Part shown: piece after piece, positions 1 to 14,000 of the stretch
Position numbering within the stretch: position 1 is the first letter of the stretch
Layout of the letters: every line of letters begins with the position of its first letter
Source of the DNA: Actinomadura chibensis NBRC 106107
GTDB lineage: Bacteria; Actinomycetota; Actinomycetes; Streptosporangiales; Streptosporangiaceae
Assembly (NCBI RefSeq): GCF_001552135.1
Contig: NZ_BCQP01000024.1
Span: 62,001 to 126,000, forward strand
Length of the DNA: 64,000 bases
Direction of reading: 5' to 3'
Translations under genes and position numbers: made by a program
Notes under the pieces: generated by a model
Databases searched by the model: none
What the model was told of the DNA's origin: nothing
Seen by the model: only the letters and a program-made list of their open reading frames with translations

Positions 1-3000
1 CGAGTCGAAGCCCAGGTCGCGGAACGCCCGCTCAGGCTCGACGGCCTCCGGCCCCGAGTGCCCGAGGACGATCGCCGCCTGCGTGCGCACCAGCACCGAC
101 AGCGCGTCGTACCACTCCGCTTCGGGCAGGGACGCGAGCCGCCGCCGCAGCGCGCCCGTGTCCGTCTGGACGCTCGCGGCGGTCCGCCGCACCCGTGGGA
201 CGAGCCCGTGGAACAGGCGCGGGACCTCGCCCCCACCGGCGCCCAGCGCCTTCACGTCGAGCCGGATCGGGACGAGCGACGCGTCGCCGAGCGCGCAGGC
301 GGTGTCCAGCAGGGCGAGCCCCTCGTCGCCGGACAGCCCCTCCACCCCGGTGCGGGCCATGCGCTGGACTTCGCCGTCGTCGAGATCGGCGAGCATCCCG
401 CTCCCGGCCGTCCACGGCCCCCAGGCCAGCGATTGGACGGGCAGGCCGAGCGACGCGCGATGCGCCGCGAGCCCGTCCAGGAAGGCGTTGGCCGCCGCGT
501 AGTTGCCCTGGCCGGGCGTCCCCAGCACACCCGCGGCCGACGAGAACAGGACGAACGCCGACAGGTCCGGCATGTCGCGGGTCAGTTCGTGCAGGTTCCA
601 CGCCGCGTCCACCTTGGGACGCATGACCGTGTCGACCCGCTCGGGCGTCAGCGACGAGATTACCCCGTCGTCCAGGACACCCGCCGCTTGGACGACGGCC
701 GAGATGTCACGCCCCGCCAGCAGCCCGGCGAGCGCGTCGCGGTCAGCGACATCGCAGGCCGCCACCTCGACCTCGGCACCCAGGCCCGCCAACTCGTCCC
801 GCAACTCGACGGCGCCCGGCGCACCCTCGCCCCGGCGGCTCACCAGCAGCAGGCCGCGCACACCGTGCTCAGTCACCAGGTGACGCGCCACCAGTGCGCC
901 CAGCCCACCGGTACCACCCGTGATCAGGACCGTCCCGTCCGTGCGGAACACCGACGCCGACGGCGTGTCCGGCGCGGCGACGGACACGCGCGCCAACCTC
1001 GGCGCCCGCACGACACCGTCGCGGACGGCCACCTGCGGTTCACCGGAACCGACCAGCCGCGCCGCGTCGGCGGGCCCGCCACCGGGGAGGAGGTCGGCCA
1101 GGACGATCCGCCCGGGGTTCTCCGACTGCGCCGTCCGGACGAGCCCCCACACCGCCGCGCCCGCCAGGTCGGTGACGTCCTCGCCACCGGCCGACGACAC
1201 CGCGCCCGCCGTCGCGACGACCAGCGTCGAATCGGTGAACCGCTCTTCGGCGAGCCAGGCCCGCACCGCCTCCAGTGCCCGCACCACCGCCGGACGAACC
1301 GACGCCGCGTCCGCGCCACCCGCCACCGGCAGGACCACGACCTCGGGGACGTCGTCGTCGGGGCCGAGGTCGTCCCAGCCGATCCAGGCGGGCGTGTCGG
1401 ACGGCGAGTCCGGGACGGGCGCCCATCCCACGCGGTAGAGGGACTCGTGGAACACCGAGCGGGCCGCCGAGAGCTGGTCGGCGGTGATCCGCCGGAGCGC
1501 CAGCGAGCCGACCGCCGCGACCGCCCGTCCGGTGCCGTCCGCCACCTGGAGGGACACCGTGTCGCCGGCCGTCGGGGACACCCGCACCCGCAGCGCCCTG
1601 GCCCCCGACGCGTACAGTTCCACGCCCGACCACGCGAACGGCAGCGCCGTGCCGTCGCCGCCCGGCTCGTGGAGGGTGATCGCGTGGAGGCCCGCGTCGA
1701 GCAGCGCTGGGTGGAGCCCGTAGCCGTCGTCCGCGACCTGGTCGGGGAGGACGACCTCGGCGTAGAGGTCGTCGCCGTCCCGCCACACCGCCCGCAAGCC
1801 CTGGAACGTCGGCCCGTACTCCAGGCCGGACGCCGCGAGCCCCTCGTAGAAGCGGTCCAGCTCGACGGGGGCGGCGCCCGGGGGCGGCCACTGCGTCAGG
1901 TCGGCGCCGTCGTGGCGGGCGGCGGGGGTGAGCGTCCCGGCCGCGTGCTGCGTCCACACGGGGACGCCCTCGGCGCGGGAGTGGACGCTGACGCGGCGCG
2001 CGCCCGCCGCGTCCGGCACGCCCACGACGACCTGCACCTGCACCCCGCCGCCCTGAGCCGGGAGGACGAGCGGCGCCTGGAGGGTCAGTTCCTCGATCCG
2101 GGCGCAGCCCACCTCGTCCCCGGCGCGGACGGCGAGTTCGACGAAGCCGGTGCCGGGGAACAGCACGACGCCGCCGACGACGTGGTCGGCGAGCCACGGC
2201 TGCGTCCCGGCGGACAACCGGCCCGTCAGGACCACCTCGTCCGACTCGGCCAGGACCACGCTCGCGGCGAGCAGCGGATGCCCGGTCCTGCCCAGCCCGG
2301 CGGACGCGACGTCCGCGGCGCCGCTCGACGCCTCCACCCAGTAGCGGCGGTGCTGGAACGCGTGCGTCGGCAGGTCCACGCGGCCCGCGTCGCGTCCGTC
2401 GAACACGGCGTGCCAGTCGGGTGCGACGCCGTTCACGTGGAGGTGCGCGACGGCCGTGAGGAGGGACGTCCCTTCGGCGTGGCCCTTGCGCAGGACGGGC
2501 ACGGCGACCGCGCCGTCCACGCCGCCCCGCACCATCGCGGTGAGGACGCCGTCGGGCCCGACCTCCAGGAACCGGACGACGCCCTGGTCGCGGAGACCCG
2601 TCACGGCGTCGTGGAACCGGACGGCTTCGCGGACGTGCCGTACCCAGTATTCGGGTTCCGCCTCCACGCCGACGATAGGGATTTCGGGGGTCGTGTAGGT
2701 GATGGATTCGGCGACCCGGCGGAAGTCGTCGAGCATCGGGTCCATCAGCGGGGAATGGAAGGCGTGCGAGACCCGGAGCCGGGTCGTCTTGCGTCCGAGG
2801 TCGGTGAAGTGGTCGAGAACGCGGGTGACGTCGGCTTCGGCGCCGGAGACGACAATGGCCTTCGGGCCGTTCACCGCGGCGATTCCGACCTGGTCGTTCA
2901 GGAGCGGGACGACCTCGTCCTCGGTCGCCTGGACGGCCGCCATCGCGCCACCCGATGGCAACGCCTGCATCAACCGACCCCGAGCCGCGACCAGTTTCGC

Positions 3001-4866
3001 GGCGTCCTCCAACGAGAACATCCCGGCCACATGCGCGGCCGCCAACTCACCGATCGAATGACCCGCAAGGAAATCGGGCCGGACACCCCACGACTCCAGC
3101 AACCGGTAAAGCGCGACCTCGACCGCGAACAAACCCGTCTGAGTGAAAACGGTCTGGTCGAGCAATTCGGGCTCGGACCAGATGACGTCGCGGAGAGACC
3201 GTTCGAGGTGGTTGTCCAGTTCCGCGCACACCGCGTCGAAAGCCTCGGCGAACACGGGGAACGTCTCGTGCAGTTCCCGGCCCATTCCGGGGCGCTGCGA
3301 GCCCTGGCCCGAGAACAGGAAGGCCGTTCCGCCTTCGAGGCGTGCCGAGCCGCGCACCACCCGCGGGTCGGGCTCGTCGGCGGCGAGCGCGGCGAGGCCG
3401 TCGAGGAGCGCGGCGCGGTCCGGGGCGACGACGGCGGCGCGGTGCTCCAGCGCGGCGCGCGTCGTGGCCAGCGAGAATCCGACGTCCACCGGGTCGAGGT
3501 CCGGGTGCCGCGCGAGGAGGTCGCGCAGGCGGGCGGCCTGCGCGGGCACCGCGTCCCGGTTCCGCGCAGAGAGCGTCCACGGCACCGGCCCCGGAACGGG
3601 TGAACGCTGCTCCGTCTCGGCCGGCGCGGGGGCCTGCTCGATGATGACGTGCGCGTTGGTGCCGCTGATCCCGAACGAGGAGATCCCGGCCCGGCGCGGA
3701 CGCTCCTCCTCCGGCCAGTCGCGCGCCTCGGTGAGCAGCTCGACGCGTCCGGCCGTCCAGTCGACGTTCGGGGTCGGCGCGTCCACGTGCAGGGTCTTCG
3801 GCAAGACCCCGTGCCGCATCGCCTCGACCATCTTGATGATCCCGGCGACCCCGGCGGCGGCCTGCGCGTGCCCGATGTTCGACTTGATCGACCCCAGCCA
3901 CAGCGGACGCCCCTCCGGACGGTCCTGGCCATAGGTCGCGAGGAGCGCCTGCGCCTCGATCGGGTCGCCGAGGGTCGTCCCGGTGCCGTGCGCCTCCACC
4001 GCGTCGACCTGCGCGGCGGACACCTGCGCGCTCGCGAGCGCCTGCGCGATCACCCGCTGCTGCGACGGCCCGTTCGGCGCGGTCAGCCCGTTGGACGCGC
4101 CGTCCTGGTTGACCGCGCTGCCCCGCACCACGGCCAGCACGGGGTGGCCGTTGCGGCGGGCGTCCGAGAGGCGCTCCACGAGGAGCATCCCGGCGCCCTC
4201 GCCCCAGCCGGTGCCGTCGGCGGACGCCGCGAACGCCTTGCACCGCCCGTCCGGCGACAGCCCGCGCTGCTGGCTGAAGTCGATGAACGTCTCCGGGGTC
4301 GCCATGACGGACACGCCCCCGGCCAGCGCCAGGGAGCATTCGCCCGACCGCAGCGCCTGCACCGCGAGGTGCAGCGCCACGAGCGACGACGAGCACGCCG
4401 TGTCGACCGTCACGGCCGGGCCTTCGAGCCCGAGCGTGTAGGAGACGCGGCCGGACGCGATGGCGCCGGTGTTGCTGTTGGCGAAATAGTCGTGGTAGAC
4501 GAGGCCCGCGAAGACTCCGGTCGGGGTTCCCGCCAAGGAGGACGGGTCGATCCCGGCCCGCTCCAGCGCCTCCCAGGAGATCTCCAGAAGGAGCCGCTGC
4601 TGCGGGTCCATCAGCAGAGCCTCGTTCGGGCTGATGCCGAAGAACTCGGCGTCGAACGACGCGGCGCCGTCCAGGAACCCGCCGGTGTTCACGTAGCTGG
4701 TGTTCGGCCGCTCACCGGTCGGGTCGAACAGTTCGGCGACGTCCCAGCCGCGGTCGGACGGGAACGGCGACACCGCGTCCACGCCGTCCGCGACCAGCCG
4801 CCACAGCTCCTCCGGCGAGGACACGCCGCCGGGGAAGCGGCACGCCATCCCGACGATCGCGATGGG
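1..4866 (-). other. PKS module A1: KS-AT(malonyl)-DH-KR(B type)-ACP, ACP cut
   Basis: KS active-site Cys codon at 4395-4393, AT HAFH near 2755, DH His near 2180, KR Tyr near 500 and ACP Ser at 3-1. The catalytic residues of KS, AT, DH and KR look intact, so the expected output is an alpha,beta-double bond, probably trans given the LDD-type KR. Confidence 0.9.
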
Positions 4867-4968
4867 TTCGCGGTCGCGGGCCTCCAGGTCGCGGAGGCGC
4901 CGCCGGGTCTGCTGGAGCTCGCTCGTGGCGAGCCTGAGGTAGTCGCGGAGCTTCTCGTCGTTCGACAT
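1..4968 (-). CDS. Modular type I PKS, 5' part (PKS A; KS-AT-DH-KR-ACP...), runs off the left edge
   Basis: Extends a polyketide chain by one C2 unit, then reduces and dehydrates it. The 1656 visible residues show an N-terminal docking coil (1-33), KS with DTACSSS (active Cys about 191), AT with GHSIGE and HAFH (about 737, malonyl type), DH with the His motif [10 protein letters not shown] (about 929) and LLDAGLH, KR with TGGTGGLG (about 1351), LDD (B type) and GNYAAAN, and the start of an ACP. The window's first base is the last base of the phosphopantetheine-serine codon in GFDS, so the 3' end and any later modules lie outside. The ATG at 4968 is chosen because [11 protein letters not shown] is a canonical PKS docking start. 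PKS B ends 84 bases upstream. The coil resembles that of PKS D and fits the type of C-terminal tail seen on PKS B, so B to A transfer is likely. Confidence 0.96.
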   Translation of the reverse strand, partial: MSNDEKLRDYLRLATSELQQTRRRLRDLEARDREPIAIVGMACRFPGGVSSPEELWRLVADGVDAVSPFPSDRGWDVAELFDPTGERPNTSYVNTGGFLDGAASFDAEFFGISPNEALLMDPQQRLLLEISWEALERAGIDPSSLAGTPTGVFAGLVYHDYFANSNTGAIASGRVSYTLGLEGPAVTVDTACSSSLVALHLAVQALRSGECSLALAGGVSVMATPETFIDFSQQRGLSPDGRCKAFAASADGTGWGEGAGMLLVERLSDARRNGHPVLAVVRGSAVNQDGASNGLTAPNGPSQQRVIAQALASAQVSAAQVDAVEAHGTGTTLGDPIEAQALLATYGQDRPEGRPLWLGSIKSNIGHAQAAAGVAGIIKMVEAMRHGVLPKTLHVDAPTPNVDWTAGRVELLTEARDWPEEERPRRAGISSFGISGTNAHVIIEQAPAPAETEQRSPVPGPVPWTLSARNRDAVPAQAARLRDLLARHPDLDPVDVGFSLATTRAALEHRAAVVAPDRAALLDGLAALAADEPDPRVVRGSARLEGGTAFLFSGQGSQRPGMGRELHETFPVFAEAFDAVCAELDNHLERSLRDVIWSEPELLDQTVFTQTGLFAVEVALYRLLESWGVRPDFLAGHSIGELAAAHVAGMFSLEDAAKLVAARGRLMQALPSGGAMAAVQATEDEVVPLLNDQVGIAAVNGPKAIVVSGAEADVTRVLDHFTDLGRKTTRLRVSHAFHSPLMDPMLDDFRRVAESITYTTPEIPIVGVEAEPEYWVRHVREAVRFHDAVTGLRDQGVVRFLEVGPDGVLTAMVRGGVDGAVAVPVLRKGHAEGTSLLTAVAHLHVNGVAPDWHAVFDGRDAGRVDLPTHAFQHRRYWVEASSGAADVASAGLGRTGHPLLAASVVLAESDEVVLTGRLSAGTQPWLADHVVGGVVLFPGTGFVELAVRAGDEVGCARIEELTLQAPLVLPAQGGGVQVQVVVGVPDAAGARRVSVHSRAEGVPVWTQHAAGTLTPAARHDGADLTQWPPPGAAPVELDRFYEGLAASGLEYGPTFQGLRAVWRDGDDLYAEVVLPDQVADDGYGLHPALLDAGLHAITLHEPGGDGTALPFAWSGVELYASGARALRVRVSPTAGDTVSLQVADGTGRAVAAVGSLALRRITADQLSAARSVFHESLYRVGWAPVPDSPSDTPAWIGWDDLGPDDDVPEVVVLPVAGGADAASVRPAVVRALEAVRAWLAEERFTDSTLVVATAGAVSSAGGEDVTDLAGAAVWGLVRTAQSENPGRIVLADLLPGGGPADAARLVGSGEPQVAVRDGVVRAPRLARVSVAAPDTPSASVFRTDGTVLITGGTGGLGALVARHLVTEHGVRGLLLVSRRGEGAPGAVELRDELAGLGAEVEVAACDVADRDALAGLLAGRDISAVVQAAGVLDDGVISSLTPERVDTVMRPKVDAAWNLHELTRDMPDLSAFVLFSSAAGVLGTPGQGNYAAANAFLDGLAAHRASLGLPVQSLAWGPWTAGSGMLADLDDGEVQRMARTGVEGLSGDEGLALLDTACALGDASLVPIRLDVKALGAGGGEVPRLFHGLVPRVRRTAASVQTDTGALRRRLASLPEAEWYDALSVLVRTQAAIVLGHSGPEAVEPERAFRDLGFDS

Positions 4969-5052
4969 CGGGTGAACCAATCTCCGGCGAATCGCAGATC
5001 AGAGTCGAGGAGTGGACAGTGCGGGGAGGTCTGTGCGGGGGGGAGGGCGAGG

Positions 5053-8000
5053 TCAGGAGATTCCGAGTTCCTCGTCCAGGACGGCGAACAGTTCGCTGTC
5101 GCTGGCCGAGTCGAGATCGCGCGCGCGGCCCGCGTCGTCCGGCGCGGCGGCGCCGTCGTGCCGCTCGTGCCGGTCCTGCCAGGCGCGCAGCAGGGCCTCA
5201 AGGCGGGCGGTGATGCGCGCGTGTGCGCCGTCCGGCAGGTCGGCGGCGGTCAGGCCGGGCGCGGACAGCGCCGTCTCCAGCCGGTCCGCCTCGGCCAGGA
5301 CGAGCCGGGACGGGTCCTCCTCGCGGGGGCCGATCGACGTCCCGATCTCCTGCGCGACGGCGCGGGCGGTCGGATGGTCGAACAGCAGCGTCGCGGGGAG
5401 CCGCAGCCCGGTCGCCGCGCTGAGCGCGTTCCGCAGTTCCAGCGCGGTGAGCGAGTCGAAGCCGAGTTCCCGGAACGCGCGGTCCGGCTCCACCTCGCCC
5501 GCCGACCCGCGCCGCAGCACCACCGCCACCCGCTCGCGGACCAGGCCGAGGAGTTCCCTCTCCCGTTCCGGGCCGGGCAGCCCGGCGAGCCGGCGGGTGA
5601 GGTCGGCGGCGGCGTCCCGGCCCGCCCGGACGGTCCGGCGCGCCGTCCCGCGGAACAGGGTGCGGAGCTTCCACGGCAGCACGGCCGGGTCGGCCTGCGC
5701 GGCGACCCGCTCGTCCAGCCGGACGGGGATCAGCACGGGTTCGTCCGCGCCCGCCGCCGCGTCGAGCAGGCCCATGGCCTCGGCCCCGGTCATGGGGATC
5801 ATCCCGGCCTCGGCCATCCGCCGCCGGTCGACCTCGCCGAGCCCGGACGTCATCTCGCTGGCGTCCGCCCACAGCCCCCACGCGAGCGACTGCCCGGCGA
5901 GCCCGTTCGCCCGGCGGTGGGCCGCGAGGGCGTCCAGGAACGTGTTGGCCGCCGCGTAGTTGCCCTGGCCGCCGTTGCCGAAGACACCGGAGTTGGACGA
6001 GAACAGCACGAACGCGTCGAGGTCCAGGCCCAGGTCGCGGGTCAGCTCGTGCAGGTTCCAGGCCGCGTCGACCTTCGGGCGGAACACCGCGTCCAGCCGG
6101 TCGGGGGTCAGCGAGCCGAGCGCGCCGTCGTCGACGACGCCCGCCGCGTGCACGATCCCGGACAGCGGGTGCGCGGGGTCGATCCCGGCGAGCAGCTCGG
6201 CGGCGGAGTCGCGGTCGGCGACGTCGCAGGCGGCGACGGCGACGGACGCGCCGAGCGCGGCCAACTCGTCGCGGAACTCGGCGGCGCCCTCGGCGGCCAG
6301 CCCGCGCCGTCCGGCGAGCAGCAGGTGCCGGACACCGTGCTCGGCCACCAGGTGCCGCGCGACGAGCCGTCCCGCCATGCCCGTCCCGCCCGTGATCAGC
6401 ACGGTTCCGCCGGTGGCGAGGGTCGGGGTGGCCGGGTCGCTTGGCGTGGCGCGTCGCGGGACGCGGGCCAGGCGCGTCCCGTAGGCGACGTCGCCGCGGA
6501 CGACCAGTTCCGGTTCGCGCGCGGCCATGAGCGCGGAGACGGTCGCGTCGGTCGTGTCGGTCGCGGCGGCGTCCAGGTCGGCGAGGACGATCGTGCCCGG
6601 GTGTTCGAGCTGGGCCGTCCTTACCAGGCCCCATATCGCGGCGGCCGCGAGGTTCGTCACGTCCTCGCCGCGCACGGATACCGCGCCCCGGGTGAGGACC
6701 AGGAGGTCGCTTTCGAGGAAGCGCTCGTCGGCCATCCAGGTCTGGAGTGCTTCGAGCGTTCGGTGCGCGGTCGCGTGGACGGCGTCCGCGCCTTCGCCGG
6801 TCTCCGGTTCCAGGACGACGACGTCGGGGATTTCGTCGCCCAGCTCCTCCCAGCGGGCCCAGGACATCTCCCCCGGCGCCGTCGCCGGAGTGATCGGGGA
6901 CCATTCGATGCGGAACAGCGAGTCCAGGTACTCGGCGCGGGCCGCGCCGAGCTGGTCGAGGCGAATGGGGCTCGACGCCACGGAGCGGGCCGACAGGACC
7001 GGGCTTCCGGTGCCATCGGTGGCCAGCAGGCTCATGCCGTCCTGCTCTTCTCCGGTTGGGGAGAGGCGGACGCGCAGGGCCTTGGCGCCGGTGGCGTGAA
7101 GGGTGAATCGCGTCCAGGCGGACGGCATCCGCGGTCCGTCGTCGTGGGTGAGCGACTGGAGCTGCGTGGCGGCGTCGAGCAGTGCCGGGTGAATGCCGAA
7201 GCGGTCGGTCTCTGTCCCCGGCTCGGACTCCGCCGGGAGGGCCACTTCGGCGAACAGGTCGTCGTCTCGGCGCCATGCGGCACGCAGTCCTTGGAAGAAG
7301 GGCCCGTAGGCGTGGCCGCGGCCGAACAGCCGCTCGTAGACGTCGTCGAGGTCGAGTTCGGTCGCCCCGGCGGGTGGCCAGGCGGCCACCGGGTCGGTCG
7401 CGGGCGTCTCGGCGTCGGACGTCAGCGTGCCCGAGGCGTTGCGGGTCCAGGGGCCGCCGTCCCAGCGGGAGTGGATCGACACCGTGCGCCTCCCGGAGTC
7501 GTCGGGCGCGCCGACCACGACCTGGACGTCGATCCCGCCGTCCGTTGGGAGTGACAGGGGCGCGTCGATCGTCAGAGTGTCGACGACGTCGCAGCCGACC
7601 TCGTCCCCGGCCCGGACGGCCAACTCCATGAAGCCGGACGCGGGGAAGACCACCGCGCCGAACATCTCGTGGTCTGCCAGCCACGGCCGGGTCGCCGGGG
7701 ACAGCCGTCCCGTCAGCACCACGCCGTCAGAGTCGGGCGACGCGACCACGGCCGCGAGCAGCGGATGCTCGGCGGACGCCTGCCCGAGGCTGGAGGCGTC
7801 CCCGGCGATGGTGGGCGCGTGTGTCCAGTAGCGGGTGCGTTGGAATGCGTAAGTGGGGAGTTCGACGCGGTGTGCGCCGCGGTGGGTGAAGAGTGCGGGC
7901 CAGTCGATGGTGGTCCCGGTGACGTGCAGGTGGGCGAGTGCGGTGAGGAGGGTGGCGGTTTCGGGGCGGTCGCGGCGAAGCGCGGCGACGCTGACGCTCT

Positions 8001-11000
8001 CCTCGGCGGACGCCATCGCGGTGAGGACGCCGTCGGGCCCGATTTCCAGGAATCGGGTGACGCCGTTGTCGTGGAGGCGGGTGAGGGTGTCATGGAACCG
8101 GACGGCCTCGCGGACGTGCCGCACCCAGTACTCGGCGTCGGGTTGGGCACCCAGGATCGGGATCGCGGGCGGCTGGTAGGTGATGGATTGGGCGATCTGG
8201 CGGAAGTCGTCCAGCATCGGATCCATCAGCGGGGAATGGAAGGCGTGCGACACGCGGAGCCGGGTCGTCTTGCGGCCAAGTTCGGTGAAGTGGTCGATCA
8301 TTTGGGTGACGGCTTCTTCGGTGCCGGATACCACGGCCGAATCCGGGCCGTTCACCGCTGCGACGCCGACCACCGCCGGATCCAGAAGTGGGACGATCTC
8401 GCCTTCGGTGGCCTGGATGGCGGCCATCGCTCCACCGGACGGGAGCGCCTGCATCAACCGTCCTCGGGCAGCGACGAGTTTCGCCGCGTCCTCCAGTGAG
8501 AACATTCCGGCGACGTGCGCGGCGGCCAGTTCACCGATCGAATGACCCGCCAAGAAGTCAGGGCGAACGCCCCACGATTCCAGGAGACGGAACAGGGCGA
8601 CTTCGACGGCGAATAGGCCGGTCTGGGTGAAAGCGGTCTGGTCCAGCAGTTCAGGGTCAGACCAGATGACGTCCTTCAACGACCGGTCTAGATGCTTGTC
8701 CAGTTCAGCGCATACCGTGTCGAGAGCGTCGGCGAACACGGGGAAGGTTTCGTACAGCTCTCGTCCCATGCCCAGGCGTTGGGCGCCTTGGCCCGAGAAC
8801 AGCAGCGCGGTCGAACCCGGAGCCGCGGGGACGGTGCCGACAACCACGTCCGGATGCGGTTTCCCCGCCGCCAACGCGGCCAACGCGTCCAGGGCCGATT
8901 CACCATCGCCCGCCAGGACCACTGCACGCCGCTCCAGCAACGCGCGGTCACTCGCCAGCGAGAAACCTACGTCGATGGGATTGAGTTCGGGGTGGCTCAG
9001 CAGGTGGGACCGCAATTTCTGCGCCTGATCACACAAGCCGTCCACGGACTTGCCGGAGACCGTCCACGGCACGATGCCCGGACTGGACGGCGACTCCGAG
9101 GGCGCGGCTTCGGCTTCCTCGGCCTGCTCAATGATCACGTGAACGTTGGTGCCGCTAATGCCGAAGGACGAGACTCCGGCTCGGCGGGGGTGACCGTTCT
9201 GCGGCCATTCGCGGGCTTCGGTCAGCAGTTCGACGGCTCCGGCCGACCAGTCGACGTGCGGGGACGGCTCGTCCACGTGCAACGTCTTGGGCAGCTTCCC
9301 GTGCCGCATCGCCTGGACCATCTTGATGATCCCCGCGATCCCGGCAGCGGCCTGCGCATGACCCATGTTGGATTTGATCGACCCCAACCACAGCGGCCGA
9401 TCCGCAGGACGATCCTGACCATAGGTCGCGATTACGGCCTGCGCCTCGATCGGGTCACCGAGCACCGTGCCGGTACCGTGCGCCTCCACCGCATCGACGT
9501 CGGCGACGCCCAGACCCGCATTGGCGAGTGCCTGGCGAATTACGCGCTGCTGGGACGGGCCATTCGGAGCCGTCAAGCCATTGGACGCGCCGTCCTGATT
9601 GACCGCACTCCCCCGCACAATCGCCAGCACCGGGTGACCATTACGGCGGGCATCCGACAGACGCTCCACCACCAGAACGCCCACGCCCTCAGCCCAGCCC
9701 GCACCATCAGCCGACGCCGAAAACGACTTGCACCGCCCATCAGCCGCCAAACCACGCTGACGACTGAACTCCACAAACATCCCCGGCGTGGACATCACTG
9801 TCACACCACCAGCCAACGCAAGCGAACACTCACCCGAACGCAACGCCTGCGCGGCCCAATGCAAGGCGACCAAGGACGAGGAGCACGCCGTGTCCACGGT
9901 GACCGCCGGGCCCTCAAGTCCAAGCGTGTAGGCGACACGGCCGGAGACCAGGCTGCCGCCACTTGTGCTTGCGCTGTCCAGGTCACCGAGGGCGTAGTCG
10001 TGGTACATCAGACCGGCGAAAACACCGGTCGCGCTCCCCCGCAGCGACGACGGGTCAATACCCGCCCGCTCGAACGCCTCCCACGACGCCTCCAACAACA
10101 ACCGCTGCTGCGGATCGGTATCCGCCGCCTCACGCGGCGACACACCAAAGAAATCAGCATCGAAATCCGCCGCGTCGTAAAGGAACCCACCCTCACGGGC
10201 CACGCTCTTGCCAGCACGGCCAGGAACCGGATCGAACAAGCCCTCCACATCCCAGCCACGATCAACCGGGAAACCCGACACCGCATCCACGCCACCCTCG
10301 ACCAACCGCCACAAATCCTCAGGCGAAGCCACACCACCCGGATACCGGCACGCCATCCCAACGATCACGATCGGATCGTCGTCGACCTTCGCAGAGTTGG
10401 AGGTGACGATCGGCCCGCTCGTCGTCCCGGAAAGTTCGTCCTCCAGGTATTCGGCGACGGCCTGTGCGGTCGGGTAATCGAAGACCAGCGTCGCGGGCAG
10501 ACGCAGACCCGTCTCGGCGCGCAGCGCGTTCCGCAACTCCACCGCTGAAAGGGAATCGAAGCCCAGGTCACGGAAAGCACGGCTTGGCTCCACCGCGTCC
10601 GCAGACGCGTGTCCGAGGACGGCCGCCACCTGGGCACGCACCAAATCCAAGAGGACGGCCACGCGTTCGGCCGAGTCCATGTCCGCCAGGCGGTCCTGCA
10701 TAGACGAGTCGGCGCGTGCTCGGACAACCCGGGTCGGGCCGCCGCCGGACAGGTCCCGTAGCAGGGCCGGGACGTCGTCGCCCCGTGTCCGCAGCACCGC
10801 GCGGTCGAGGCGCAACGGGACGACCACCGGGTGGTCCGCTCCGAGCGAGGCGTCGAACAGCGCCAACGCCTCGTCCGTGGACAGCGGCGGCAGCCCCAGG
10901 CGGCGCATACGTTCGGCGTCCACGCCGTCCGGATCCGCGAAATCGCCGGTGTCCCAGAGCCCGAACGCCATGGACGTTGCGACAAGCCCGAGCGAACGGC

Positions 11001-14000
11001 GGTGCTCAGCCAACGCATCCAGGAACACATTCGCCGCCGCGTAATTGCCCTGCCCCGCCGCCAGAACCATCCCACCAGCAGACGAGAACAACACAAACGC
11101 CGACAGATCCAGGCCACGGGTCAACTCATGCAGATGCCACGCCCCGTCCACCTTGGGACCGAACACCGCATCAACGCGCTCAGGCGACAACGAACCGATC
11201 AAGCCGTTATCGACCACCCCGGCGGCGTGCACCACACCGGTCAGCGGATGCTCCACCGCGATTCCATCGAGCAGATCCGACACGGCCTGACGATCCGAGA
11301 CGTCACACGCCACCACCGACACCTCAGCGCCCAGCCCCGCCAGCTCAGCGCGAAGCTCCGCAGCACCTGGGGCGTCAAGACCACGGCGACTGGTCAGCAC
11401 CAAACGCCGCACACCATGAACCGACACCAGATGACGCGCCACCAACGCACCCAGACCACCCGTCCCACCGGTCACCAGGACCGTCCCGGACGTGTCCCAC
11501 CGGAAGGGTTCGCTCGGACGAGTCCGTACCAGGCGGGAAACACCTACCTGGCCGCCGCGGATGGCTACCTCGGGCTCGTCACCGGACACCGCCACATGGG
11601 CAAGCGCGTTAGCCGACTCGGGCGCGTCATCCAGATCCACCAGGACGACGCGGCCCGGATTCTCCGCCTGCGCCGCCCGCACCAAACCCCGTACCGGAGC
11701 CAGAGCCAGACCGGCATCCCGAAGGACGACCACCAACCGGGACGCGGCGAACCGCTCATCGCCCAGCCATTCCTGCACCACACCCAACGCCGAAAAGGCC
11801 GCCGCACGCACATCCGCCAGAACGCCATCGCCAGCGGCAGAAGGCGACCACACCACCACATCCGGCACACCACCGGCCGCCACACCAGCCAGATCCGCGA
11901 ACACCGGAACATCCACGGAAAGGCCACAACGGTCCGAACCCAGCACCGCCAGGCTCGTTTCGCCCTGGGGCTCGTCTATCGGCCTGGGCGACCATTCCAC
12001 TTTGAGAAGGGAATCGCTCGTCCCGCCGGCCGCCGTGAGTTGTTCGGGCGACACCGTCCGGGAGGCCAGGGATTCCACGCTGAGCACCGCGCGGCCGTTC
12101 TCGTCCGCCACGGTCATGGCGGTGGGGCCGCCGTCCCGTCCCAGCCGGGTGTGGACGCGCAGCGCCGCCGCGCCGGACGCGTGCAGTTTCACCCCGCTCC
12201 ATTCGAACGGGAGCTGGGTCGCGCCGTCCGGACGTTCGACGTCGAGCAGTTCGGCGTGCATGCTCGCGTCGAGCAGGGCCGGGTGAAGTCCGAACCGTTC
12301 CGCGTCGGCCCGGGCCTGTTCGGGGAGGGCGGCCTCGGTGTAAAGGTCGTCGCCGCGCCGCCAGGCCGCCCGCAATCCCTGGAAGGCGGGACCGTACGCG
12401 TACCCGCCGTCGTGCAGGCGTTGATAAGCGTCGTCCAGATTTACCGGGGCAGCGCCCGGCGGAGGCCATTCGGAGAGCTCGACGGGCGCGATATCGGCGC
12501 CGTTTCCCAGCACCCCGGTGGCGTGCCTTTTCCATTCCTGGTCGGACGGGTCGTTCTCGGGCCGGGAGTAGATGCTCACCGGACGGTCGCCGGACGCGTC
12601 CGCCTCGCCGACCACGATCTGGACGGCGACCCCGCCGCGCTCCGGCAGCACCAGCGGCGCACCGAGCGCCAGCTCCCGCAGCGCGTCGCATCCGACCTCG
12701 TCACCTGCGCGAATCGCCAGTTCAACGAACGCGGCGCCCGGCAACAGGACGGTCCCCAGCACCTCATGGTCGGTCAGCCACGGCTGCGATTCGGCGGACA
12801 GGCGTCCGGTCAGCACGGCGCCCCCGGAGTCCGGCGCGACGACGACGGCGCCGAGCAGCGGGTGGTCGACGGCCTCCAGACCGGCCGAAGTGACGTCCCC
12901 GTCCCGGGTGGAGGAGTCGAGCCAGTAGCGCTGGCGCTGGAACGCGTAGGTCGGCAGCTCGACCACGCGGGCCGCACGTCCGGCGAACACCGCACGCCAG
13001 TCGACGTCCAGGCCGTGCGCATGGACCTGCCCGAGAGCCGTCAGCAATTCCCTGGCCTCGGGACGCTCCCGGCGCAGGACGGGCACGACGACCTCGGCGT
13101 CCGAGTCGCCCCGCACCATCGCCGTCAGCACGCCATCGGGCCCGATCTCCAAGAACCGCGTCACACCCTGATCGCGCAGATCAGTGACCGCGTCGTGGAA
13201 CCGGACGGCCTCACGAACGTGCCGCACCCAATACCCGGCCTCAGCCTGCACGCCCAGAACCGGCATGGAGGGCGCCTTGAAGGTGATGGATTCCGCGACC
13301 TGACGGAAACCGTCCAGCATCGGATCCATCAGCGGCGAATGGAACGCGTGCGAGACCCGCAACCGGGTCGTCTTGCGCCCCAGCCCAGCAAAATGCTCAA
13401 CGAGTTTGGTGACCGCGTCCTCGGCCCCCGAAACCACAACTGACTCAGGCCCGTTCACCGCCGCGACACCGACCGCCGCCGAGTCCAGCAGCGGAACGAC
13501 CTCATCCTCGGTCGCCTGCACGGCCGCCATCGCCCCACCAGACGGCAGCGCCTGCATCAACCGACCCCGAGCAGCCACCAACTTCGCGGCATCCTCCAAC
13601 GAGAACATCCCCGCCACATACGCGGCCGCCAACTCACCGATCGAATGACCCGCCAAGAAATCGGGCCGAACACCCCACGACTCCAGAAGACGGAAAAGCG
13701 CAACCTCGACCGCGAACAAACCCGTCTGAGTGAACACCGTCTGATTCAGCAACTCAGACTCAGACCAGACCACATCCTTCAGCGGCCGATCCAGATGCTT
13801 GTCCAGTTCCCCGCACACCGCGTCGAACGACTCGGCGAACACCGGGAACGCGGCATACAACTCACGCCCCATCCCCACCCGCTGCGAACCCTGACCCGAG
13901 AAAAGAAACGCCGTCTTGCCGTCCGAGCGGACAGGGGGACGCGACTCTCCAGACGCCAATCGTCGGAGCCCGGCGAGCAGTTCCTCGTGGTTCCCGCCCA